Positions 1-6,103 of a DNA stretch of 8,078 bases are shown here, piece after piece (the stretch's first letter is position 1; each line of letters begins with the position of its first letter). The DNA is taken from the NCBI RefSeq assembly GCF_042685265.1, contig NZ_JBHUMX010000018.1, one strand, 5' to 3'. This DNA comes from Oceanobacillus_B kapialis (GTDB taxonomy: Bacteria > Bacillota > Bacilli > Bacillales > Amphibacillaceae). A program made the position numbers and the translations under genes. The notes under the pieces are model-generated. The model was not told where the DNA came from, did no database searches, and saw only the letters and a list, made by a program, of their open reading frames with translations.

Positions 1-2
1 GG

Positions 3-143
3 AAACGTAAAATAGATGTGGAACCTGTCTTCGGATTTCTGAAGGCTAATTTGCGTTTCACTCGAATGTCGGTGAGAGGCAAATCTAAAGTGGAAAATGA
101 ATTACAAACTCTAACAAAAAAGATTCCAGTTATCATTTTTTGA
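3..143 (+). pseudogene. C-terminal remnant of an IS1182-like DDE transposase
   Basis: The frame entering from the left edge encodes a protein tail that includes KIDVEPVFGFLKANLRFTR and SVRGKSKVENEL, ending at TGA 141-143. This VEPVFG..K.N..F.R...RG..KV..E signature is the conserved C-terminal block of IS1182-family (DDE_Tnp_1-type) transposases. In intact members the block normally continues with a GFALMA.NLRK-like stretch. Here it changes abruptly after ENEL to a 12-residue tail (QTLTKKIPVIIF), part of which is simply the translated terminator hairpin. This suggests an internal deletion or a fusion of a truncated element to flanking DNA. The N-terminal part lies outside the window, so whether the rest is intact is unknown. 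No terminal inverted repeat could be identified. Family assignment rests on motif recognition only. Confidence 0.65.
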
Positions 144-160
144 TAACTGGAATCTTTTTT
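116..160. terminator. bidirectional rho-independent terminator
   Basis: Two perfectly complementary 20-nt arms (116-135 and 141-160) are separated by a TTTTT loop (136-140). The left arm begins with six A and the right arm ends with six T, so a stem followed by a U tract forms on either strand. It lies 2 bases beyond the stop codon of the minus-strand HAD gene and would end the ribA-ribD-HAD operon. On the plus strand it would stop transcription from the transposase remnant. The core stem is only moderately GC-rich (GATTCCAGTTATCA), but it has no mismatches. Confidence 0.88.
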
Positions 161-162
161 AC

Positions 163-753
163 TTACTTAAGGCTAGTTATGTCCCGGCCTCTTTCAACAA
201 ACGGAATAAAATCCGCCCATTCAAACAAACGGTATGCTTGCGTGAATTCTCGGTTATAAGATTGATCCTTAATCACCAAGGTGGTGGGTTCATTTATTAA
301 TGTTTCTAAAACGGCTGGCTTATCATCTACATAGTAGTCGAGCTGAAGATTTTGGATCGTGCTTATTTTCTCATGGTCATTCATGCCATAAAAGAACGCC
401 TCGTCTTGAACAGGGAACCCTTTCTTTTTCATCCACTCTTTTGTTCGTTCACCGTGCTCCATGGGGCGGGCTGTAATGTAAAAAATCTGATGTCCCATTT
501 CTTTTAACTTGTTCAATACCTCAACAGCGTCTGGAAAAGCAGGGCAATCCGTATAGTAAATTGCTTCGATGGATTGCTCCCACATTGTTTTTCCTTCTTG
601 GTCATTTAATCCAAATGGTTCGTGAATTTCAACCCGATTAAGTGAATGGAAAGATTCCAAAGGCACCTGCTTTTTAAGCTCCTGATTATATAAATGAAAA
701 GCATGCTCCCGTAAATTTAGTAAGGTGTCATCAATATCGAAACCTAATTTCAT
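163..753 (-). CDS. HAD-superfamily phosphatase, 5'-nucleotidase (NT5C/YqfW) type
   Basis: This 196-residue protein has the HAD hydrolase motifs in order. Motif I is DIDDT at 6-10 (nucleophile Asp6, acid/base Asp8). Motif II is the Thr of YITARP (Thr94). The motif III lysine is Lys129 in NDHEKI. Motif IV is the acidic pair Asp143-Asp144 in YYVDDKP. The small alpha-helical cap after motif I and the overall length fit the 5'(3')-deoxyribonucleotidase-like family that includes B. subtilis YqfW (about 193 residues). It should be a soluble Mg-dependent phosphomonoesterase. The ATG at 753 follows the ribD stop by 8 bases. A GAGGA ribosome binding site overlaps that stop, which points to tight translational coupling. 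The context suggests a substrate from the riboflavin route, possibly 5-amino-6-ribitylaminouracil 5'-phosphate, whose dephosphorylation is done by HAD enzymes in other bacteria. Those known enzymes (YcsE/YitU/YwtE) are a different, larger HAD subgroup, so this role is inference. A nucleotide-cleanup role is the alternative. Confidence 0.85.
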   Translation of the reverse strand: MKLGFDIDDTLLNLREHAFHLYNQELKKQVPLESFHSLNRVEIHEPFGLNDQEGKTMWEQSIEAIYYTDCPAFPDAVEVLNKLKEMGHQIFYITARPMEHGERTKEWMKKKGFPVQDEAFFYGMNDHEKISTIQNLQLDYYVDDKPAVLETLINEPTTLVIKDQSYNREFTQAYRLFEWADFIPFVERGRDITSLK

Positions 754-761
754 TCTTTTCC

Positions 762-1856
762 TCAGCCTTTCTTCTTAACTGGATAACCGGTTATCTTAAG
801 ATCTGTACCGATTGTTTCCACTTTAAGACCATCTAGATTGGTGGCCTCCTGCATTTTTTCTACCCCAACACCACCTAGAAAGGATGGGGCTTCTTGTCCG
901 CCAACTAGCTTTGGTGCCATGTACACGATTAGCTTGTCGACAAACTGATACTCCATAAAACTAGCATTTATCGTGGCGCCTGCTTCTACTAGTAGTGAGG
1001 ATATCCCCTTTTCCCCGACATAGTCTAATACGCCCTCCGGATGTATCTGCTCCCCTTTAAGAATGATGACACGAACACCTTTTGCTTCAAGTTGATCTTT
1101 TTTTTCCTTATTATAATTGCTTGTTGTAAACACCCATGTTTCTGCTTGATTGTCTTCAACAAGTTGACAGTCTAAAGGAATTCTTAACGTGGAGTCCATT
1201 ACGAGTCGGATAGGGTTTCTTCCATTAGGGATACGGGCTGTAAGTGCCGGATTATCCTCCACTACTGTATTAATGCCAGTAAGAATTGCCATATTTTGAT
1301 GACGCAGTTGATGAACCTCTGTGCGTGCTTCCTCTGAGGTTATCCACTTGCTGCTAAGGGTTCGCGTCGCAACTTTTCCATCAAGAGTGGATGCAATCTT
1401 TAAAGTTACAAATGGCCGTTTGGTTGCTATATATTTATTAAAGACTTCATTCATTTGAATGGATGCCTCTTCACATATCCCCGTAATGACTTCAATTCCC
1501 GCTTTTTCTAAAATGGCAACCCCTTTGCCGGAAACGAGGGGGTTGGGGTCAAGGGTAGCGACCACTATTTTGCTTACCCCTGCCTCCACAAGTGCTTCTG
1601 CGCATGGACCCGTTCTTCCATAATGAGAGCAAGGCTCAAGCGTTACATATACTGTCGCTCCTTTAGCATGCTCCCCAGCCATACGGAGGGCGTGGATTTC
1701 TGCATGGGCCTCGCCTGCTTTTAAATGGCTTCCCATGCCGACAATTCTGCCTTCATTAACAATAATACAACCAACTAGGGGGTTAGGGTCTGTTTGCCCC
1801 TTCAATGCCTTTGCTTGGTTTATCGCAAGTTCCATGTAAAAGCTATGATTAGTCAT
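762..1856 (-). CDS. ribD: bifunctional riboflavin biosynthesis deaminase/reductase RibD
   Basis: This 364-residue, full-length RibD (RibG) catalyses steps 2 and 3 of riboflavin synthesis in the cytosol: deamination of 2,5-diamino-6-ribosylamino-4-pyrimidinone phosphate, then NADPH-dependent reduction of the ribosyl side chain. The N-terminal zinc deaminase domain (about 1-145) carries HAE at 51-53 (His51 zinc ligand, Glu53 proton shuttle) and PCSHYGRTGPC at 75-85 (Cys76 and Cys85 zinc ligands). The reductase domain (about 148-364) starts at RPFVTLKIASTLDGKVAT. It contains GINTV (194-198), DNP (201-203) and an EAGATINASF segment (291-300) corresponding to the cofactor-binding glycine loop. The start ATG overlaps the end of ribA by 8 bases, and AGAAGGA lies about 10 bases upstream inside ribA. 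The gene sits between ribA and a HAD phosphatase rather than in a ribDEAH operon. All catalytic residues I can check are present, so it is predicted to be active. Confidence 0.95.
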   Translation of the reverse strand: MTNHSFYMELAINQAKALKGQTDPNPLVGCIIVNEGRIVGMGSHLKAGEAHAEIHALRMAGEHAKGATVYVTLEPCSHYGRTGPCAEALVEAGVSKIVVATLDPNPLVSGKGVAILEKAGIEVITGICEEASIQMNEVFNKYIATKRPFVTLKIASTLDGKVATRTLSSKWITSEEARTEVHQLRHQNMAILTGINTVVEDNPALTARIPNGRNPIRLVMDSTLRIPLDCQLVEDNQAETWVFTTSNYNKEKKDQLEAKGVRVIILKGEQIHPEGVLDYVGEKGISSLLVEAGATINASFMEYQFVDKLIVYMAPKLVGGQEAPSFLGGVGVEKMQEATNLDGLKVETIGTDLKITGYPVKKKG

Positions 1857-2601
1857 TCAAACACGATCCTTCTGCTTCCATATGTCCAGACTTTGTGACC
1901 TTCGTTTGCAGGTATTTCTTATTGTATTCAGAAACGTCACCCCACAGCGGCGTTCTCCCGGCTATAGGGAGCCCGGCTTGTTCTAAAGCTTCTAGCTTCT
2001 TAGGGTTGTTTGTGATGAGTGTGACGGCTTTACTGCGTAATTGCTTTAACACTTGAATGGCATCCTCGTAATTACGGGTATCATTTTCAAATCCTAGCTG
2101 TTCATTTGCTTCTACGGTGTCATAACCACTTTCCTGTAGAAGGTATGCCATCGCTTTACTAAACAAGCCAATGCCTCGACCTTCATGGTTCGCTAAATAA
2201 AAGAGCGCTCCTGCGCCGTTTTCTTTAATACGTCTCATTGATTCCTTTAATTGAAAACCACAATCACAGCGCTTGCTGCCAAAAATATCCCCTGTATGGC
2301 AGATGGAATGCATGCGAATTAGCGCATCATCTGCAGTTGCGAAATCCCCATAAACAAGGACGCTTGATTGCTGATATTCAGCAAGATTGGAGGATGCAAG
2401 CTTTTCGATAATACGCTCATAGTCCTCGGTTATTTCCTCTTGGCTTAGCCAGCAATACCATTGGAAAACTGTTGTTTCACCATATAAGTTAACGGGCAAC
2501 TGAATTGGCCCGACTAAGTAAATTGCTTTATCTTTCTGTTTAATAAGCTGTATTTTATCTTTCAATATTTTAAGAGCATCATCATGCTTCATTTTTTCCA
2601 T
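1849..2601 (-). CDS. ribA: GTP cyclohydrolase II, stand-alone, variant type
   Basis: This 250-residue GTP cyclohydrolase II opens the imidazole ring of GTP, releasing formate and pyrophosphate, as the first step of riboflavin synthesis. The zinc motif is HSICHTGDIFGSKRCDCG, with Cys101, Cys112 and Cys114. EGRGIGL is at 140-146. Tyr153, Asp174 and Arg176 match E. coli Tyr105, Asp126 and Arg128, and NNPKK is at 198-202. There is no DHBP synthase (RibB) domain, unlike the fused RibBA of B. subtilis. The first zinc Cys is at position 101 against 54 in E. coli, so the N-terminus is about 47 residues longer. The family's RQEGRGIGL reads NHEGRGIGL here. I chose the ATG at 2601 because AAGGGAG lies 8 bases upstream. 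A TTG at 2625 would extend the frame by 8 codons, but it lies upstream of the predicted transcription start and has no ribosome binding site. First gene of the operon; overlaps ribD by 8 bases. Confidence 0.93.
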   Translation of the reverse strand: MEKMKHDDALKILKDKIQLIKQKDKAIYLVGPIQLPVNLYGETTVFQWYCWLSQEEITEDYERIIEKLASSNLAEYQQSSVLVYGDFATADDALIRMHSICHTGDIFGSKRCDCGFQLKESMRRIKENGAGALFYLANHEGRGIGLFSKAMAYLLQESGYDTVEANEQLGFENDTRNYEDAIQVLKQLRSKAVTLITNNPKKLEALEQAGLPIAGRTPLWGDVSEYNKKYLQTKVTKSGHMEAEGSCLND

Positions 2602-2627
2602 CCTTAAAACTCCCTTCACTTTCAATA

Positions 2628-2656
2628 AGTATAATGAAATTTATTGGGTGTATCAA
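2628..2656 (-). promoter_or_regulatory. sigma-A-type promoter of the ribA-ribD-HAD operon
   Basis: On the minus strand, TTGATA (2656-2651) is separated by exactly 17 bases from TATACT (2633-2628), each hexamer close to consensus. Transcription should begin near 2621, giving a leader of only about 20 bases that contains AAGGGAG just before the ribA ATG. That leader is too short for an FMN riboswitch. The promoter places the cassette under its own start even if tetR transcripts read through. Confidence 0.75.
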
Positions 2657-2660
2657 TTTT

Positions 2661-2681
2661 CTAACCTAGTCTATTTGTTAG
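2661..2681. promoter_or_regulatory. candidate operator beside the ribA promoter (weak)
   Basis: An imperfect dyad with outer arms CTAAC (2661-2665) and GTTAG (2677-2681) lies 4 bases upstream of the ribA -35 hexamer. Only the five outermost pairs and one inner pair are symmetric, so this could be chance in AT-rich DNA. Its position would suit an activator or a repressor. It does not resemble the TTCATA half-sites near tetR. Confidence 0.25.
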
Positions 2682-2739
2682 TGTATGTAAAAAGAGGCGC
2701 GCCCGTATACGCTATGAGGAAGTGCTGACACAGTGAGAG

Positions 2740-2763
2740 GAGAAGAGAATTATTTCTCTTCTC
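2740..2763 (-). other. perfect hairpin spanning the tetR stop codon
   Basis: A 10-bp perfect inverted repeat (GAGAAGAGAA at 2740-2749 and TTCTCTTCTC at 2754-2763) encloses a four-base loop made of the tetR TAA stop plus one base. The stem is purine/pyrimidine-biased and no T tract follows it on the minus strand, so it is not a standard intrinsic terminator. It could protect the 3' end of the tetR message or be incidental. No better terminator is visible between tetR and ribA. Confidence 0.5.
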
Positions 2764-3343
2764 TTCCTCTGCCAACAATGCCATAAAACAATATGTTCAT
2801 AATATCCTCTGTCAAAGGTAAGATCTTTGTGTATACATCTTTTTTTTGCATGTATTCGTTCATCATTTGGATATAGAAGAAAATTGCTTCGTTTGATATA
2901 GCGGGGTCTACATAGCCTTGCGCTTTTCCTTGATCAAATAAGTTCATCATCTTAGGGATTGCCTCTTCTTTAACCAGTTTATCCATATAGCTATCTCTCG
3001 CAGTATAGACTTTCATAAAATACTGATAAAAATTCTCATGTATTTGCTCAGCATTTGTTTTTTTATTAAAAATTAATTCTTTAATCTTGTCCGGAAACGG
3101 GAGGTCACTGCTTAATACGTTATCTGCTTTTTGCCAAACGGTATCCACATAGTAATGTATAACTTCCTCAACCAATCGCTCTTTATTCTTATAGTAGTTG
3201 TATATTGTAACCTGTGAGACGTTCGCTTGTTTTGCGATTTCACTGATGCTTACCTTTTGCACACCAAGTTGCAAAAATAAGCCTAGGGCTGCCTCCAGTA
3301 TATTTTGCTTTTTCTGTTCACGGCGGCGTTCAAATCCGTCCAT
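2750..3343 (-). CDS. TetR-family transcriptional regulator
   Basis: This 197-residue protein has an N-terminal TetR DNA-binding domain. Residues 10-60 read as helix 1 (QKKQNILEAALGLF), then the helix-turn-helix (ISEIAKQANVSQVTIYNYYKNKERL) with the typical IYNYYKNK end. The remainder (about 65-197) is an all-helical ligand/dimerisation domain with no recognised specificity. The chosen ATG at 3343 has AGAGGTGA ending 5 bases upstream, an excellent ribosome binding site. A GTG at 3352 would add three residues, but it sits inside that site. The gene diverges from the ABC exporter genes with about 150 bases between them. By family habit it most likely represses them and itself, and is released by a pump substrate. 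It lies 148 bases upstream of the ribA start on the same strand, with no clear terminator between, so read-through into the rib cassette is possible. Confidence 0.92.
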   Translation of the reverse strand: MDGFERRREQKKQNILEAALGLFLQLGVQKVSISEIAKQANVSQVTIYNYYKNKERLVEEVIHYYVDTVWQKADNVLSSDLPFPDKIKELIFNKKTNAEQIHENFYQYFMKVYTARDSYMDKLVKEEAIPKMMNLFDQGKAQGYVDPAISNEAIFFYIQMMNEYMQKKDVYTKILPLTEDIMNILFYGIVGRGREEK

Positions 3344-3393
3344 CTGCCTCACCTCTTCTTAAGTGTATAAAAAATTATGTAATAAAACAACGC

Positions 3394-3466
3394 ATATAGT
3401 TCATAAGTTATTGCAAAGCAAGTATCTTTTGTATAATATGAACTATATAAGTATAAATATTTCATA
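3394..3466. promoter_or_regulatory. probable TetR operator region: 12-bp inverted repeat plus a third half-site
   Basis: ATATAGTTCATA (3394-3405) and its exact reverse complement TATGAACTATAT (3437-3448) are separated by 31 bases, giving a centre-to-centre distance of 43 bases or about four helical turns. A third TTCATA occurs at 3461-3466. The elements lie between divergently transcribed tetR and the exporter genes and overlap the likely plus-strand promoters, as expected of an autoregulated TetR locus. A 12-bp perfect match is notable even in AT-rich DNA. That TetR is the ligand is inference. Confidence 0.55.
3429..3457 (+). promoter_or_regulatory. likely promoter of the ABC exporter genes
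   Basis: TTGTAT (3429-3434), a 17-base spacer and TATAAA (3452-3457) form a reasonable sigma-A promoter, with a start predicted near 3464. The right arm of the inverted repeat lies in the spacer, a classic repressor position. An overlapping alternative is TTGCAA (3411-3416) with a perfect TATAAT (3432-3437), but its spacer is only 15 bases. The message would carry GGGGAGG (3481-3487), 9 bases before the ATPase start codon. Confidence 0.5.
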
Positions 3467-3496
3467 ATTTAGCTGGAAGCGGGGAGGCTTAGAAGT

Positions 3497-4405
3497 ATGA
3501 CTGTTCTAGAAGCGAAGCAGGTATCAAAGTATTTTGGGAAGTTCACTGCTTTAAATAGCATTGATATGGAAGTTAATAAAGGGGAAGTCTATGGTTTTAT
3601 TGGGCCTAATGGGGCCGGTAAATCTACTACGATCCGTATTTTGCTTGGTATCTTAAAAGCTTCTAAAGGTTCCGTGAAGATATTTGGTAAAGATGCTTGG
3701 AAGGATGCAGTATCGATTCATGAGCAGCTTGCATACGTACCTGGTGATGTTAATCTTTGGCCTAATCTAACGGGGGGAGAGGTTATTGACCTGTTTATGA
3801 AGCTCCGAGGCAGGGTCGATAAAGGCCGTAGAGAGGAATTAATCAAACGGTTTGAACTGGATCCTACTAAAAAATGTAGAACCTATTCCAAAGGTAATAG
3901 ACAAAAGGTGGCGCTTGTAGCGGCTTTTGCGTCTGATGCAGACTTATATATTCTTGACGAACCCACTTCCGGATTGGATCCATTAATGGAACGTGTTTTT
4001 CAAGAATGTGTATTAGAAGCTAAAAAGGCTGATAAAAGTGTCTTGCTCTCTAGCCATATTCTCTCTGAAGTAGAAAAGTTGTGTGACAGAGTCGGGATTA
4101 TCCGCCAAGGCGAAATGATTGAAAGTGGCACCCTGACAGAATTACGCCATTTAACGAGAACAAATCTGCTTGTGCAAACAAAGCAGTCCATAAGTGGGCT
4201 GGAACAAGTAGTTGGCGTACATGATGTGGAAAAGAGGGATAATGCATTTGCTTTTCAGGTCGATACAGAAAAGCTTGATGAGGTCATTCGGCATGTTAGC
4301 TCCTACGGTATTGTGAAACTGGAAAGTGCACCACCAAACTTGGAGGATCTGTTTATGCGCCATTATGAAGGGGATGGAAAAGGTGCAAAGGGTGACCAAT
4401 CATGA
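3497..4405 (+). CDS. ABC-2 type exporter ATPase subunit
   Basis: This 302-residue nucleotide-binding protein has Walker A GPNGAGKST (36-44), a signature region reading YSKGNRQK (130-137), Walker B LYILDEP (150-156), D-loop SGLDP (158-162) and the switch His187 in SSHIL. The signature is SKGNRQ rather than LSGGQ, and the Q-loop position reads VPGDVNLWPNLT with no glutamine. Both look like traits of this exporter subfamily rather than damage, because the remaining motifs are intact. The C-terminal 90 residues form the accessory domain common in drug-resistance ATPases (DUF4162-like). It should dimerise on the inner face of the membrane and power the permease encoded next. The stop and the permease start overlap as ATGA, which indicates translational coupling. 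GGGGAGG with 9-base spacing supports the start. The substrate is unknown; neighbouring tetR and the permease type suggest hydrophobic antibiotics or ionophores. Confidence 0.93.
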   Translation: MTVLEAKQVSKYFGKFTALNSIDMEVNKGEVYGFIGPNGAGKSTTIRILLGILKASKGSVKIFGKDAWKDAVSIHEQLAYVPGDVNLWPNLTGGEVIDLFMKLRGRVDKGRREELIKRFELDPTKKCRTYSKGNRQKVALVAAFASDADLYILDEPTSGLDPLMERVFQECVLEAKKADKSVLLSSHILSEVEKLCDRVGIIRQGEMIESGTLTELRHLTRTNLLVQTKQSISGLEQVVGVHDVEKRDNAFAFQVDTEKLDEVIRHVSSYGIVKLESAPPNLEDLFMRHYEGDGKGAKGDQS

Positions 4406-6003
4406 GGGAGTATACAAAAGGGATGGGGACGCTTCTCCGCCTATTAATTAAGAGAGATCGTGTACGAATACCAGTGTTTATGGTGTCCCTCATCTTAATT
4501 ACTTGCAGTACAGCGGGAGCCTTTGAAAACTTGTATCCTACTAGTGATAGCAGACAAATGATGGCGCAATCGATGGTGAATCCCGCCATGACGGCCATGC
4601 TAGGAAAGGGATACGGGTTGGATAACTATACAATAGGGGCAATTATGGCACATCAAATGCTGCTATTTACTGTTCTTGCTATGGCCATTATGAATATTCT
4701 TCTCGTCGCCAGACATACAAGAGCAGATGAGGAGGATGGGAAGATAGAGCTCATTCGTTCCTTGCCAGCTGGGCGACTTGCCAATCTGTGTGCAACTATG
4801 TTGCTTGCTGCATTCACCAATATAGCCATTGCTTTATTGACTGGGGGAGGATTATATCTACTTGGCATAGATAGTCTTACCTTAGAAGGCTCATTCCTTT
4901 ATGGTACAGCACTTGGAGTAGGAGGTTTTTTCTTTGCTACTGTTACGGCTGTATTTGCACAGCTTTCCGAAAATGCCCGCGGGACAGTAGGACTTTCCTT
5001 TGCAGTTTTAGGTGTCTCCTACTTACTCCGGGCAATAGGAGATGTCAGTAATGAGACGCTTTCTTGGATGTCTCCACTTGGCTGGATTCTGGGTTCAGAG
5101 GTTTTCGTAACGAATCTATGGTGGCCAATCGGAATAACTGGTATCGTAGCCGTTCTACTTTTAGCAATAGCCAGTGTCTTATATAGCAAACGTGACCTTG
5201 GGGCAGGTCTGCTCCCAACAAAGCCCGGTAAACGAAACGCCCATGTTTCTTTACTAAGTCCATTTGGGCTAAGTTTTCGTTTGCAACGCACAGGGTTCAT
5301 TGCTTGGGCGGTAGGAATGTTTGTTTTAGGAGTTTCTTATGGATCTGTGTTAGGAGATTTGGATTCCTTTTTTGTGGAAAATGAGATGTTTCAACAATTG
5401 CTTCAACCAGAAAATGGCCGCTCTTTAACAGACCAGTTCTTAACCATGATGGTTTCCATCCTTGCGATGATTGGTACAATCCCGGCCCTTATGTCTGTGA
5501 ATAAACTAGTTGCGGAAGAGAAAAAAGGTCGCTTAGAACTTCTGTTAAGTAAGAAGGTATCCCGTAATAGGTTACTAGGCAGTGCTTTTCTATTATCTGT
5601 TATTGTCAGTTTTGTAATGCTATCGTTAACAGCTATTGGCCTGTGGGTTGCTGGTAATGCTTCAATGGATAATGGAATGGATTTTTGGAATACTTATCGA
5701 GCGATTATTGTTTACTTGCCGGCGGTATGGCTCATTATAGGGGTTGGTGTTTTAGTAGTGGGCATGCTGCCAAGAGCAAGCTTTGCAGGCTGGATATACC
5801 TTATATATTCCTTTTTCGTTGTCTATTTAGGCGATCTTCTAGAATTCCCCACGTGGCTCAGCGGTATATCCCCTTATGGCCATATTCCGGAGTTATTAGT
5901 AGAGGATATGCATTTTCTACCTGTTTTAATTCTCTTTATCTTAGCTATAGGTTGTTCGGTTGTTGGGTTCATAGGCTATAACAAGCGTGATATTCAGGCA
6001 TAA
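4402..6003 (+). CDS. ABC exporter permease, duplicated 12-helix (TnrB3/polyketide-exporter-like)
   Basis: This 533-residue membrane protein has about twelve hydrophobic segments, roughly 23-40, 82-103, 128-148, 162-186, 194-212, 239-261, 298-316, 346-368, 392-416, 434-454, 459-478 and 503-525. It is an internal tandem duplication: the cytosolic loop ADEEDGKIELIRSLPAGR (108-125) aligns without gaps to AEEKKGRLELLLSKKVSR (371-388), and SPLGWI (224-229) matches SPYGHI (490-495). That loop probably contacts the ATPase. The length and two-halves design fit the putative polyketide-antibiotic exporter family (COG3559), named after the tetronasin-resistance protein TnrB3. A single chain would supply both permease halves to an ATPase dimer. 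It overlaps the ATPase gene by 4 bases; AAGGGTGA lies 6 bases before the start. Family assignment is from recognition of overall features; the substrate is inferred only from the family name. Confidence 0.88.
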   Translation: MREYTKGMGTLLRLLIKRDRVRIPVFMVSLILITCSTAGAFENLYPTSDSRQMMAQSMVNPAMTAMLGKGYGLDNYTIGAIMAHQMLLFTVLAMAIMNILLVARHTRADEEDGKIELIRSLPAGRLANLCATMLLAAFTNIAIALLTGGGLYLLGIDSLTLEGSFLYGTALGVGGFFFATVTAVFAQLSENARGTVGLSFAVLGVSYLLRAIGDVSNETLSWMSPLGWILGSEVFVTNLWWPIGITGIVAVLLLAIASVLYSKRDLGAGLLPTKPGKRNAHVSLLSPFGLSFRLQRTGFIAWAVGMFVLGVSYGSVLGDLDSFFVENEMFQQLLQPENGRSLTDQFLTMMVSILAMIGTIPALMSVNKLVAEEKKGRLELLLSKKVSRNRLLGSAFLLSVIVSFVMLSLTAIGLWVAGNASMDNGMDFWNTYRAIIVYLPAVWLIIGVGVLVVGMLPRASFAGWIYLIYSFFVVYLGDLLEFPTWLSGISPYGHIPELLVEDMHFLPVLILFILAIGCSVVGFIGYNKRDIQA

Positions 6004-6103
6004 CCTGTATGTTTCAGGAAATTTTTGGAGTTATACTAGCTATCAGACTTATCCCTGCACTATAATGGAAATGATGATGATAGATCAAGACAGGGAGATG
6101 TTT
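6004..6103 (+). promoter_or_regulatory. intergenic region upstream of bmrA with possible promoter and SD-masking stem
   Basis: A perfect TATAAT occurs at 6061-6066, but I cannot find a convincing -35 hexamer 16-18 bases upstream, so a local promoter is uncertain. TCCCTG (6052-6057) is complementary to CAGGGA (6091-6096), which contains the bmrA ribosome binding site. The pairing could form only in messages that start upstream of 6052. No terminator follows the permease, so read-through from the exporter operon into bmrA is likely. Confidence 0.35.

Noticed and set aside
1849..2601. RibBA bifunctional protein
   Set aside because: There is no DHBP synthase domain. The N-terminal 90 residues are too short and lack its acidic active-site motifs.
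2602..2625. TTG at 2625 as the ribA start codon
   Set aside because: It lies at or upstream of the predicted transcription start near 2621, has no ribosome binding site, and would place the AAGGGAG Shine-Dalgarno inside the coding sequence.
2690..2712. Terminator or special site at the GGCGCGCC (2696-2703) and GTATAC (2705-2710) palindromes
   Set aside because: These are self-complementary with no loop and cannot form a useful RNA hairpin. The T run on the minus strand is not preceded by a proper stem. They are probably coincidental short palindromes.
2602..2749. FMN riboswitch upstream of ribA
   Set aside because: The transcribed leader predicted from the 2656-2628 promoter is about 20 bases, and no RFN-element conserved blocks such as AGGGGCGA or a multi-stem junction are visible on the minus strand.
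6003..6026. Terminator after the permease (CCTG/CAGG followed by AAATTTTT)
   Set aside because: The stem is only 4 bp and is separated from a short T run, too weak for intrinsic termination.
5987..6103. N-terminal extension of the BmrA-like protein to 5987
   Set aside because: The extension overlaps the permease end, has no ribosome binding site, and extends past the usual N-terminus of the family. AGGGAG with 6-base spacing supports the ATG at 6104.
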